Part shown: piece after piece, positions 46,950 to 58,629 of the stretch
Numbering within the stretch: position 1 is the first letter of the stretch
Layout: each line of letters starts with the position of its first letter
DNA from: Polytrichum commune
Taxonomy: Eukaryota > Streptophyta > Polytrichopsida > Polytrichales > Polytrichaceae
NCBI GenBank assembly: GCA_950295325.1
Contig: OX485804.1
Coordinates: 67,926,033-67,990,032 of the forward strand
Reading direction: 5' to 3'
Length of the DNA: 64,000 nucleotides
The notes under the pieces: model-generated
What the model was told of the DNA's origin: nothing
What the model saw: only the letters and a program-made list of their open reading frames with translations
Databases searched by the model: none
Made by a program: the position numbers and the translations under genes

Positions 46950-47740
46950 GTTGCATGAATCCACTTTGCACAAAATGCTTGCCATAGCCTCAAAATTCGC
47001 TCTGAACTTGCTGGATCCATGGTCGGGTCTTGCACTATCCATAAAATTAGCTTCCTCCACCAACATGTACTCCGCCAATCCCTGGTCAGTGTCTGGGGAG
47101 GTATTTGGACATAACCGGTTGAGATCCAGTGTTTCCAAGTCCAACCGGTTACATGTTGACATCTTTTGGATTTTCAATCTTTTGAATTTTCTTCAATAAT
47201 TTGAGGTTTATTCTATAAATTCCTCTAAAATGAATAGTAAAGTTCCTGAAGTCTTGAACTTCAACCGGATATTTCTCAAACTCAACCGATTTATTTGTAA
47301 CTCGTGGTCAGTTCTCCCCGTTCATTATCCCTGGTCACCGGTGCGGTACTTGTCAATGCCACCATAGTCACTCCAAGTGAACGTATTCCATGCACAATAT
47401 TCTGATAGCCTAAGTAGTGGCCGCACAATTCTGGTATCGGACTGTGCAATTGAGCTCCCTTTGTAGCAAGGTGTAGCAACTCACATGGTGCACATAGCTG
47501 TGGATTTGCCAGGATTTTTCCATATCCTCACAAATTTTGCCATGACCGTGATTTCTGCTATTTACTTTGAAAGGTTTATATTTCTCGCCCTTCCGAGTGG
47601 TAGACTTGCCATAGCTATCATACCAACTCAACCGGATGACCTCCTCCTTGTGAGAAATGCCCACAAACTCTTCGAGCCAGGGTACATTGGTAGCCAATAT
47701 GCTTGGCAAGGTTTTGGGAGTCTCCGACACACCCACCAGT
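46950..47740 (-). pseudogene. Broken relative of the right-edge gene, split by a MITE
   Basis: On the minus strand 47736-47410 reads PWLEEFVGISHKEEVIRLSW and HVSCYTLLQREL-CTVRYQ, the same blocks as WLEEFVGISHTEDVIPLS and HVRCFTLLQRELGYTLRYH of the gene at 62386-63999. After a stop and the inserted element (47089-47326) the frame resumes as LAEYMLVEEANFMDS and SSKFRANFEAMASILCKV, matching LVEDGKLWMLED and SSANAQRILELW. Stops and the insertion make it a pseudogene. Function of the family is unknown to me. Confidence 0.75.
47089..47326 (+). mobile_element. MULE-like MITE, copy b, with 11-bp target duplication
   Basis: Starts GTGTCTGGGGAG and ends CTCCCCGTTCATT. Exactly flanked by ATCCCTGGTCA (47078-47088 and 47327-47337). 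It interrupts a coding relic, so both ends are independently fixed. It carries the family words AACCGGTT and TTCCAAGTCCAACCGG. A 9-11 bp duplication and weak terminal repeats (GGGGAG) fit Mutator-like MITEs. Confidence 0.92.
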
Positions 47741-48469
47741 CCGAAGTTCCAAAGAAATCGGCTGTGGACATGTTGAGCGGACAGTTCAAAATGACCTAGG
47801 ACATTAATTCATATCCACAAGTGCAATGGCTTGGGACGGTATGGGTCCCTACCAAGGTAGATGAGGCTAATGTGGACACCTCCAGCTCTGTGGAATCATC
47901 CAACCGATGGATCCGAGCATTAGAAGCTTGAGCATGTTAGCAATTGCGAATCAAGACCGAAGAATTTGAAATCGTTGAAATCGGAGTTGAGGAAAGTGTT
48001 GTTCTAGGCTCCAGAGTCAAAGATTCTCTACTTCCCAATGTGGTGTTATATATATAGGGAGAAACTCTTTCATCATTCAATGTTGTGAAAGTGGACAACA
48101 TCATTAGTAGATTCTACATGGGTCATTTGCCAATGAAAATCAAGTTTAATGCCAATATTGGTTGTGTCATGTCTCTGATTGCATGTAAGTTAGAATGTTG
48201 TCGAATGGTTTTTTCATTATAGAATGATTACAATGCATCCAACGCCTCCTAATCCCGGTAATCTCTTCGTTCAAAGATTCGTGCTTGTTTTTGGAGACAG
48301 AAGGCCAATCAAGATTCCTGCTGAGATTCGTTTTATAGTTCAGATTACACAAAATCCTGTAAAATGCATTTCAAGCACTTCATAATTCAAGATTCAGGCA
48401 TGTCAAATGCATTTCAAAAATTCATAGTGCATGGAGTGCACTTTGACATGCTTAAGATACGTGAAACAC

Positions 48470-49010
48470 GAGCAGTCGGTTATTCTCTCCGCTACCAAGA
48501 CGTGATGCCGTTGCTTTGAGACTCACAAGTTCTGCGCATTCAACACAAGCGCGTGGAGTGATTATGGTGGCATATCACGGTACCATGGGCAAAGTTTCTA
48601 CGGAACTTTGATGGTGGAGGATGGGAACCTGCGGGATGCTGGAAGATCCGATTGCAAATGATGCGAATGCGCAACGGGATTTTGGAGCTGTGGCGGCCTC
48701 TTGGGCAGAGTGGATTTCAGCCGCCCGAAGCATGTGTGAATGTGTCGTTGCAAAGTAGTAGAGTTGAAGCTGGCAAGGTTCCCGACGCGGTGGCTTCGAT
48801 ACACATGGGTGATGACGCAGCTTGGAGCTCCTGCGCTAGGATTGAAGGAGAGCCGTGCAAAGACGGGGATCGGTCGCGAGTGATTCGGCAGTGCGCGGCA
48901 GGGGGCCATGTGTGGCGATGCCGTGCTATTCATCGATTCCCAAGCTGGTGTTGTTTGGGTTCGTTAAAAATTGATCTTGCTGAATGGAAAAGCTCCTAAT
49001 GTCACCAAAG
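48470..49010 (+). pseudogene. Second broken relative of the right-edge gene
   Basis: Reads YSLRYQDVMPLL, then after a stop and a frame change ILELWRPLGQSGFQPPEACV, QSSRVEAGKVPDAVASIHMG and DDAAWSSCARIEGEPCKDGD. The last two blocks are absent from the intact gene but present in the copy at 58630-59300, so these two share a recent ancestor. Homology to that locus continues 3' to about 49430 (ATTTACAAACCCCTG, GCATTTCTCAGCATTTT). Confidence 0.72.
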
Positions 49011-49856
49011 TATTAGAAATAACTAAAAATCTCCAATGAAAAGAAACACTGTGTCTATGCAGGTTCAATCTCAAGCTTCACACTTCCTGTAATGTCTTAC
49101 ACCCATAAAGCTTCCACAGCATCCAACTTCATCATGAGATGCCAGTTGAGGATTTAGAGTGACATGATGATGAAACTGCACTAAGGCTGTTTTGAGAAAT
49201 TAGATAGAATGCTCAGAAATCACGCCATCACTGAATGCTTTCTTGAGAATATAAATCCTCTCTCCTCCAATAAGCTCCGTAGTCAACATAAGAAAAACTT
49301 ATGGTGTAGGGAGCTTCTGGTAGAGTTTCGCATGAGTTTCTCATGAATTTACAAACCCCTGATTCAAATTCCCTCATGTCAAGCATTTCTCAGCATTTTT
49401 ATGGCATCATCCATTGTGGAAGCTCATCAGAGCGCGGTATAGATTACCACAAGGGATTAGCACAAGGGGTAAGCGGGTCATATGGATAAAAGCCTTATGT
49501 TATCGGTCGTTTGCTATTGGTACGGACGCCGATTTTTGTCAACATGGCAATATTAAAACATGAATAAAATAAAAGGAGCTTTACAAGGACTTGAGGAAGA
49601 GAGTGAATGCCAAGGAGAGAGGGAGAGCATGAGAGCCAGGGAGGGTAGCAGAATGATTGATCCAAATTGTCAAAATAACAGCAAGCACTAAGCTTAAAGG
49701 AGTTACAAACCTCTCCCCTCTCCCCCCCACCAAAAAAAAATGAAATAGCAGGTGTAACACATGCACAAAAATGTTACATACTACAACCTCCTCAAATTAG
49801 AAAAATGTGACATCATCCACCCATGCATCAGGAGTGTCTGGTTGATGTCTGATTTA

Positions 49857-50079
49857 GTGTCCGGGAAATTTTATGAACATAATCGGTCAAAATCCTGTTC
49901 TTTCCAAGTCCAACTGGTTACGTGTAGTGATCTTTCGGTTTTTCTTAGATGATTTGAGGTATGTTCCACAGATTCTTCTCAAATGATCGGTAATTCTCCT
50001 GAAGTTTTAAACTTCAACCGGTTATTTCTCAAACTCAACTAGTTCATCTGTAACTAGCAGTCGGTTCTCCTGGTTCATT
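49857..50079 (+). mobile_element. MULE-like MITE, copy c
   Basis: Starts GTGTCCGGG and ends TCCTGGTTCATT; GTCTGAT stands just outside both ends (left GTCTGATTTA, right GTCTGATAAG), a decayed target duplication of 9-10 bp. Confidence 0.8.
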
Positions 50080-50191
50080 GGTCTGATAAGAACTAATAGA
50101 GGCAAGGTCGCGCGCAACCCACAAGTAGTCAAAATAGATGAGAAATCAAATCCTCGTAAAATCAACTCATTAATTATATGCAACCACAACA

Positions 50192-50361
50192 GCGTCCGGG
50201 GAGATTTTTGCGGATAATCGGTCAACATCCTAGTGTTTCCAAGTCCAACCGGTTACATGTTGTGTTCTTTCGGACTTTCTTTATTAATTTGGGGTATTGT
50301 CCATAGATTCCTCTAAAATGATCGCTGATTTTCCTGAAGTCTTGAACTTCAACCCGTTCAC
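50192..50361 (+). mobile_element. MULE-like MITE, copy d (3' truncated)
   Basis: Begins CGTCCGGGGAGATTTTTG and follows the family to CTTGAACTTCAACCCGTTC, where homology stops; the right third is missing. Confidence 0.75.
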
Positions 50362-50482
50362 TAAACCGCAAACCCAATTGGCAAACCACAACTTTTTAAT
50401 TGAATATTTACATGATCTTCTGATCATGAATACCCAGAGTTGCGATCTAACTTGCCCACCTAATAATTCAGGTTAATGTACC

Positions 50483-53435
50483 TCACTTGTCCTTGGGGGA
50501 GCTCTTCGGCTTCCTAGGTTTTCGTCGCTTGGTCGGTGAGGGGCGACGAGCCGAAGTCGAAGCTTTGTTGTTCTTAGTCTTCGCCTTGGCAGCCCCTTTA
50601 GAGTGCGTTTTGTTTTGCCGGATTGCGGCTTGTAGGAGCTCGCAACCGCCTTCCAAGCCCAACAACCGCACCAACCCATGCGGTGGCACGAACACGGGGA
50701 CACCCTCGCTAGGCGCGTAGGTGCTCATCCGCCGACACAATTTCTTCGCAACACGCAGCTCCTCAGGATTGTCGGAGTGCACCTTCTCCCGAAGCTCGCC
50801 GCACGTGAATGCTTTGACATGGAGGCCTTTGACACGTCCGCTGCGGGAGACGAGGATGCCGCCGTTGGAGTCGGGGAGGCGCTCGTAGGTCGCCACACCT
50901 TGCATCCACTCCGAGAAGCATACAGTGCCATTGAGGATCGTCGGGGTGTCTTGGACTTGCTTCGGGCTGGGGCCCGGTCGAAGCGTGGCCGGCTTCTCGA
51001 CCATGAGCAAGCTCCGAATGACATTCGGAGTTTGGTGTTTGAGTGGGTCTTTCGGGTAGAAGAAACAATAGATCACGTCGTCTTCTCTTACGTCCGTGGC
51101 AAGGTCGAGGTACGTGGTGGGCAAGTGGGGCTTTTTGAGCGGCTCCTTGGGCTCCAACACGCACACGTCCACGTCTTCGTCCACGGCTCTAATTTTGGCT
51201 TCGAACGCGAGGGTACCCTTGTGGTAATTGGGAAATGCCACATGGATTTTATATCGTTGCGGGTCTTCCACCGCCGCGTAGACGCAATGCAAGGCGGAGA
51301 TGGACTCGCCGTGCACATCCATAAGGCTCGCCGTTCCCACACACCGCTCCTCAGCTCGGGGAGCTTTCACTTCTTCCGGCTTCGTTGTGTCCACTACGTA
51401 GACTCGGCCGACATGGCACATGACCTTCTCAAAGGCCGCCTTCATCCATTTGGACCATTGGATGTCGTCGGCATGGTCGTCCTCATGCTGAAGGTCACCT
51501 GCGATAGACGATCAGGGTACCTATAAAATCAACACGATTGATCGACTGCTCCACCGAGAAAACCGAAGCACTTCGCTTATTAGGTCCCCCTCTATCACTA
51601 GACCTCGAGTTGAGATCTTGAGCTTGCACTTTTCTGGAGTTCAATACTAGAATCTGAAAAGCTTTCATACACACCTCAAATGATGGAGAGCTTGAAATGA
51701 TTGTTCAAGCTTTCAGTAGTTTGAGCAAGTGTAGAGTGGCTATTCTCAAAGTGAGATAACTGGGGGAAAATGGTTTTAAGCAAAGGAGAATTTCTGGCAG
51801 CTTGAAAGCCCATTGATTTGGGACTCACGAAACAAATGCATCGAATTCTCGACCATCGCTAAGTGACCTCCATGAGGTAGCTTAGGATTTTGATCAAGAG
51901 ATGTTTCACGTGGGATCCATCAAAGTGCCTATGAAGCGATGTAAGCCCGATAAAATGTTGAAGCTCTCAATTTGAAAGCGCAAGTGGATTGAGTGAACAA
52001 GAGTGCGTAAGAGGCTGCCTATGAGAAGGCTTATTTCTGCAAGCTCTCAAGCACTCTAGTTTATGAAGGGGGACCTTAAGGTTGCAGAGAATTCTTAAAA
52101 TTTGAGTTCTGGAGCGCTCGCGCTTTCAAACCTCTCGCACTTAGAAAAGCAACTTTATAAGCTTAGTGAGGAAGAAATTTATTTCAGATCATTCTTGTGA
52201 ATACTAAATTTCTCCACGCTGCTCCTGTGCACATTTATATTGGCATGCTCACGGAGACCGACCTGACCATTCCGTAGAAGTGCAGAGAATGCACCATTTC
52301 TCTATGAAATTTGGGAACGAGTCTCAAAACTGTAAGTAATACGACAAACATGGGTTGGCTGCTGGCATTCATAATCCTGCTAACTTGATTCCAAGACCAC
52401 TTCTTCTGTAATCTGTTCTTATTAATGACCTCCTTCCCCTCCCCCAAAAAGCCCCGAAAATAAATGTTTTGATTGCATTAGTAAAATTGCCCACTGCATT
52501 AAGGAGGCAGATCAAAAGCTACCAGAACACCAGATCCAACGACTACTCAAGCTAATGATAACGGCTAGATTCATGAATTAGGTGATACTTGACGTCAACA
52601 TTCCTAAAGCCCTCCCAACCTAGGTTGCGCGCTAGGCCGCAACCGATAGTTGCAAAAGACCTGTTAGGACCACGTCTCTCAAAAAACATCTGTAAGACCC
52701 ACCTGCGCAACCTCTGCAGTAGGACTAACAGCTTTGTGAAGGGAATTGATCGACATTGCTCAACACTGTTAAGCACTGTCACCTTCCTAGCACTTGATTT
52801 CCCTTGCATCTATATCCACAAATTTTCTCCATTATATTAGGTCTGGGGGCCCTCCTTCAGCCTCATAACATTCTTAAGCTCAAGCAAGGTTCACCCTTTC
52901 TTAAGTTAATCATCAACACATCAATTGTCTGACTGCTCCTGTCTATTCTAAAATCGGGCATTTCTGTATCCTTCCTATTAAGTTGACCAGATGAGAATGG
53001 ATATAGATATTCAACCTTCAATATTCCCATCTCAGATTCAAATTGAAGATGGAATGAGCTAGAGAAACCGGAGAGGATATAACTTTCCCAAGATTGTGCT
53101 GTAAGAGTGCCTCATGCACTGCTGAACAGAGCTCCACACAAAATTCCCAAGACGAGAAGGCAAGACGGAATTGAAGCAGATGAAGCAATGGAAAGTGTGA
53201 GATGTAGACCTAAGATTGGAGTGGCTCGCACAGTAATTTTGGGTCCAGTGATGTGAGTGTTGACATCTGGGGAGAGAAAGTTGTCTCCTCGCAGGACCTC
53301 CACACACCAGTCGTCTGGAACCCCACATTGTTGCAACCTTTCCTTAAGCTCTTGAAACGTGGGGTCAGTGTGCTTGTTCCACTCAATCTTCTTCCTTGCC
53401 GCCTGCTGGGGAAGTTGTACCTCAATCCACAGCAT
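50483..53435 (-). CDS. Ubiquitin-like plus trypsin-like protein, member A (nucleophile lost)
   Basis: Two exons, 53435-53210 and 51498-50483, joined by a phase-1 intron of 1.7 kb; 413 aa (an in-frame ATG at 53447 would add four residues; I chose the one that aligns with member B). Residues 1-75 look like a beta-grasp fold: MLWIEVQLP, IEW, helix TFQELKERLQQCGV, WCVEVLR, KITVRA. The second exon has the layout of a trypsin-fold peptidase: GTASL...ALHCVYA (His about 146), DEDVDVCVLE (Asp about 186), and PDSNGGILV...GRVKGLHV. In the last motif Asn occupies the position of the catalytic Ser, so proteolysis is unlikely. The C terminus is a Lys/Arg/Pro/Ser tail (KRRKPRKPKSSPKDK), probably nuclear-targeting or nucleic-acid binding. 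Divergently paired with member B. Function unknown; I do not recognise the family. Confidence 0.8.
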
Positions 53436-53479
53436 TCTGGCCAACATTTGTCTTCCAATTCCACAAAAAATCCCGTCTC

Positions 53480-54100
53480 ATAGCGAATTACTCCATCGAG
53501 AACAACAAATCACTCCATCCCATCCTGGTGCAGGCAAGGTGATTTCATCTGTGGTCACAACCACTCCAAGAACACCTTAAATCTTCAACAATTTCGTCCA
53601 AATGATTATAATGCAAATCCATAGTGCTGAGTGGTAAATAGCTAAGTCGTACTGAAGTTTATGGAGATTGTGTTCCTCCTGGAGGTGGACTAGTTCCTAA
53701 ATGTAAAGTGTTTTGAGTCTGAGGCAAGCTTAAAAAGAGGATCGCAAAATTGGCATTAAGAGGAGACATAGAAATTGCAACAAAAGAGCAATGTATAAGG
53801 TGCGTGCGGTTTCATACCTCGGGAATTACTCCATCCAGATGCAGGTAATGTTCTGTATCTGTTGTCATAGCTACTCCAAAACATCATCAATCTTCAAAAT
53901 TTTCATAATATTGCAAATCAAGTGTGCTGAGTAGCTGAGTTTGTTGGGGACTGTTGTCCTCCTGAAGGTGGACTAGTTCCTAAATGTGACATGTTTTGAG
54001 CCTGAGCAAGGTAAACATGAGAATCACAAAGAGGAGGGACAGAATTTGCAACAAAGGAGCGATGTACAAGGAACTCGAGGTTTATCTGAAGTGGCATCAG
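53480..54100. repeat. Tandem duplication in the shared promoter of members A and B
   Basis: GAATTACTCCATC, TGCAGGTAATG/TGCAGGCAAGG, AAATCTTCAA, GGTGGACTAGTTCCTAAATG, TGTTTTGAG and GCAACAAA-GAGC occur in the same order in two units of about 330 bp (about 53485-53790 and 53820-54070), 70-75 % similar by eye. Confidence 0.7.
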
Positions 54101-54716
54101 GACAGTGCATAAGCTGTATGACATGTAGCTGTGAAAGAAGAACCACTAGAGGCGGGTGAATCACGATTTAGAAGAAAATATTTAGGGCAATGTGTCTGTC
54201 GAAGAGGATCCATTGTGGGTTTACCTGCAGGAATCTAACGGGATTATGCCCAGGGCAACAACAACACAGATATGGAAGAAGGTGATGGATCGCCGTCCCC
54301 CATGATTTATGGGGCTTGCCATCGTGATACCAAAAGGTTCGACACATTTGCTGCTAATATGTGTTCCTTTCCGCGTCTTAAATTCTATCCCTCCCTCGGT
54401 GAGCTTATGCCATTCAACCCTAAAAGAAACACATAAGACTCGTGGCTTGTGCATGAGATTCAAGGGACCAATGCTGTATGCATGCTGGTGAAGTTTGATG
54501 CATCACACAATGGTGCCTGTACACACCATAGCTAAAGCCTTCTTCATCTTCTCCGCAATCTACTTGATGGCATTTGTGGTTTGGTTCACCTCCAACATTG
54601 GCCCCGCGGGTGTCAAATGCAAGTGCGTTGCTCCTTCCTTCGGTTCCCTCCCTCGCTTCCATTTCACCACATAGTCCTTTGCTCCTCGCAGTGGTGGAAT
54701 AACAAGCGAAGTTGCC

Positions 54717-57630
54717 ATGTTGGAATTGCAAGTGGTGTTGCCGCGGGAACGGAAGATCATCGAATGGGATAAGGCGTCACCGACGTTCTGTGAGATCAAA
54801 GAGAGGCTGGGGAACTGCGGCGTTGCCAAGGGCTGGTGTGTGGAGATTCTGCGAGAGGGAGAGTTTGTGTCCCCGGATGATGACATGCGGCTCAAGGACT
54901 GTAAGAAGCTCACTGTCCGCGCATCGCCCATCGCTGAGAGAGTCCCAGTTGGAGAAGGCCCTTCTACTGCCTTTGCACCAGGTTGGTCATTGAACACCGT
55001 CTACCTGACTTTTGATTCTAAGAATTGCATCTCAAACTGGTGGTGGCTACATCCTGTGTGCAGTCCATTTCTTGAAAATTGTTCATACCCCTCCTTACAG
55101 AAGTGTAGGGACTTTCTAAGTCCAATCCATTTCTTGATAATTGTTCATACACCACCTTACAGAAATAGTTGGGACCGTGGTTAGCGAACCCACAAGGTCA
55201 TTTTGCTCATTTTGTCTTCAGGGCTCTCCGAAGTTGTGATGCGTTGAAGAGCTTTACATCCTTCCACCCACATTTTTCTTGCCCGCCAACTAAAATCTAG
55301 TGTATTGTGTATGTATATGTCGTAGGAATGCAAACACAACGAGTGGCCCAAACTTCGCTTGCATGTGACAACACATAGACCACGCCACCGCATTGCCACA
55401 TCTTGTGTATATGGAGCTTCTGTTTGATTGCAGTGATGTAGCAAGAACAATAGAATTCTAAAATTAAATACACAATTGACAGTTCCAACAGGTTTGGTCA
55501 GCTCTTTGAGAGTCACTCTCTCTTGGGGTCACCACACACAACTTCAGCTCTTGCTCAAGCGTGCAAGTTTGGGGATCAAGGCAAACGAAATTGATCCCTT
55601 ACATGTGCCTACGATGGTGAAGCTTGTTTCAATTAGGTTGGTCAAGCCCAAACATGAACTTTTAGAATATTCAAGTCCGATGACTACAATGTCAAGTTCT
55701 ACAAGTTCAAGTTCAGGCCTGAACTTGAAAACTCATTCCAAAAGGAGCAACCAAAGCTCCACCAATTTTAGGCACATGTAAAGTATCCAAACTTGCAAGC
55801 TGGAGCTTGAGCTCAAGCTATTTGTGGCTGGGCTTTCTTCCTCATTAATGGCTCTTGAGGTTCTCAAAGTAACAGAATCTCTTACTTCAAGTCCGAGATG
55901 ACTAACCAAGGGTTTTGCCAACTGCTCACCGCTCTTGTCAAGGTCAAACGTTGATAAATAGAGTCGCACCAATCGTGACTATTTGTCTATCTTTGATACT
56001 AAGAGATGCATCTCCACCGGTGGTGACCTACACATTCAATGTCCCAGTCCATTTCCTGAATATCGATCACACACATTACAGAAATGGTTGGGATGGCAAG
56101 TAACGAACCCGAGGGTCATTTTTGTCCAAGGGTATTGTCGAACAATTTTCCCAATTTTTCCAATTTTATTTTCTCTTCGAAATCGTGTTGTGTCGAAGAA
56201 TTTTACATCCTTCCATCCACTTCACATTTTCCTGCTCACCAACTAAAACTTACTGAAACGTGTGGTATGTACATTGAGGAATGCAATGATAGAGACAACA
56301 TAGAGCTTGTGATGTTTGATCGCAATAAGATATAGCAACAACAATAACATTCTCAACTTCACACACGATCGACATTTCCAACAGATTTGATCGGCTCTCT
56401 CTATCCTCGTTCAATGGCTCTTTCAGAAGCTCTCAAAGCAAATTCAATTCCGAGGTGACTAATTAATCAACCATTTTGCATACTGATCAGACGTTGATGC
56501 TAAATAGAAACAACCGTTAAGGTCATGCAGGGAAAACAGAGGTTCCCACTTACTGGAAGGAGAAGCCAGACGTGGCAGAGATGTTCGAGAATGTGGTGTG
56601 CTACATCGGCCGCATTTTCATCTGCTCCAAAAACTGCCCAGACGCCATGGCCACCGAGCTTCAAAACTACCGAGGCACGGTAGGCCTTGTGGGACCTTAC
56701 GGCGAGACAATCGGATGCTGGCACACGATCGAGGACGCAGCCAACAAGAAACAACTCCAGAAAATGTACATCGAGTATCCAAACTATCCATCACCACTCC
56801 GCTTCGAAGCACAGATCAAAGATGGCCTCATCAGCCCTGACCTCGATTTGTTCGTGGCTGAGCCTGTGAACCCCTTGGCAGAACAAACTGTACATCTCAG
56901 CTCCGCTCTCGATGTATCTCTGGCTGACACCGTGCATTGCTTTGGATACCCTCTCGACCAGGAGCTTGCGCAGGGTTACAAGAGTGTCAAAAGGAAGAAT
57001 GGAGAAAGATGCAGCAAGAATGAACTTCAAAGGAAACTAAGACTACCTACAATCTTCACCGGTAGGGTTTGTTACAACGGGTGGAAGCAGGCTGTGGCAG
57101 ATTACCTTTGTTTTCCACACTGCTCCGGGGGGATTGTGGTGGACGATTATGGATGCCTCAAGGGTGTCCATGTGGCTGCATTTCGAGTGGGACATAAGCT
57201 GGAGTACCATGGGATGCGCATTGTGAAAGGCCATCATCAGCAAGCGAGATGTAAAACCTCATGCAAAAACATCAATTTGCAGTCCAGCTTGAAGAAATTG
57301 CAAGGGAAGATCCAGGAGTTTTGTGCTGAGACTGCGAGGTGTCTACGGTCGTGTAAGAATGAGGTGGCTGCTTTTGTGCCCATCCAAATCATCGAGGAGC
57401 CTCTGGAGTTGTCCAGGTTGCATTTGATCCGGTGGAAGCAACCGTATATGAAGAAAGCTGCTGCGGTGAGTGAACAGCAGCCGGCAGGAAGGGCATGTCT
57501 CATTAAACCTGCGAGGAGCTCTCACTTCCCGGGTGCGCAGGAGGATGACACGGTGCAGAAATCCACCCAATCCAGGAAGAAACACAAGTCCTACCAGGAT
57601 TCTAGCTCCAACCCTTTGATCTGGTTCTGA
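54717..57630 (+). CDS. Ubiquitin-like plus trypsin-like protein, member B (triad intact)
   Basis: Exons 54717-54981 and 56531-57630 with a phase-1 intron of 1.55 kb, the same position and phase as in member A; 454 aa. N-terminal beta-grasp module: MLELQVVLP, IIEWD, helix TFCEIKERLGNCGV, WCVEILREGEFVSPDDDMRL, KKLTVRA. The second exon keeps a plausible catalytic triad: GCWHTIEDA (His about 153), SPDLDLFVAE (Asp about 194), FPHCSGGIVV followed by GCLKGVHV (Ser about 287). The C-terminal 170 residues are Cys/Lys-rich with no known domain. No signal peptide, so a nucleo-cytoplasmic protein is expected. Architecture of a small ubiquitin-like header on an enzyme domain recalls Crinkler-type effector proteins, but that link is only an analogy. 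The two genes differ along their whole length, so the duplication is old. Confidence 0.82.
54982..56530 (+). repeat. Member B intron built of a tandem duplication
   Basis: CAGTCCATTTC...TTACAGAAATRGTTGGGA, CGAACCC-GGTCATTTT, TTTACATCCTTCCA-CCAC, CACCAACTAAAA, and TTCCAACAGRTTTGRTC occur at about 55060-55495 and again at about 56040-56390, offset about 900-970 bp. The second copy is shorter. A smaller direct repeat (ATTTCTTGAWAATTGTTCATAC) lies inside the first copy at 55067 and 55128. Confidence 0.75.
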
Positions 57631-58620
57631 ATTCCGCCCATTGCTTTAAACTCTAAAACATGCATCATCAAGGTAGGTGTGTAATAATGTCGCTCGCATT
57701 TCGCAACAAATGCATCAACTGTCGTCACTACCCTTCTAATCTTAACCTCCCCATCTGGTTCGGAAAACCTCACAAATTCAAATTTCAAAAAAGGTGCAGA
57801 ACAACGTCAAATGATGCTAACATATTGTCGACTGATGCAATTCAGCAGACTGGATATGTCCTACCACGATTCTATTGCAGAGCAGTTCATTTTGATATTA
57901 TCCTGTGTCCATATTTTGTGAGATACTATAGTAGTATAAAGTGCTATGACCCTCGTTGAATGATCAACAAACAAGCAAATTATGATGCTTAGTCCCTAGG
58001 AGTTTAGAGTTTAAGCCTCCTCGAGGTAAACGAACTGCACATAAATACTAATATAAACTATGCGCAGTGTAATATCTGAACTTCCGTGCTATGAAGCTCT
58101 AAACAATCCTATACACATGCACCTCTAACCCACTTGCGTTGTTCTATGCCGTGTTAGAATCTCCCAAAACACATGGCCAATTTTTTTTGAGAATTGCTCA
58201 AATTTAGGGGTTTGGAAATTGACCAGAAGGCCAATCAGAAGGTTTGTAGAGCATACTTCCCATTTCCTGATCGTGGAAATTGGGACATAAAACACAACCA
58301 AGAAATTTGGATGTGGGTGGCGTCTTGCAATGTTTCAATGGCATTACATAGCATCGTGCAGTTTGAAGCTGTAAACAATCCAATACACATGGACCGCTAA
58401 GCTACTTGTGCTATTCTACGCTGAGTTATGATGATCTCCCTCAATGGATGGTGGCATAAAATGCTGAGAAATGCTCGACATCAGCGCAAGTGAAACAGGG
58501 GTTTGTAAATTCATCAGAACCACTATCAGAAGATCATCACAACATTGTTGATCCTGCAAATTGGGACACAGAACACAACCAAGATTAGTTTTTATCAAAC
58601 TCGAACCAAACACTTGCAGT
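57631..58620. repeat. Spacer with an old 275-bp tandem duplication
   Basis: From about 58085, GAAGCT-TAAACAATCC-ATACACATG, CTA-CTTG, AAATTGGGACA-A-AACACAACCAAGA recur about 275-300 bp further on. The part 58430-58510 is an inverted relative of 49330-49430. The first 450 bp show nothing I can assign. Confidence 0.55.
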
Positions 58621-58629
58621 CGATGAACA

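Noticed and set aside
50678-51526. A 282-codon open frame on the + strand
   Set aside because: It is the antisense of exon 2 of member A, whose protein aligns with member B along its length; the + strand frame has no relative.
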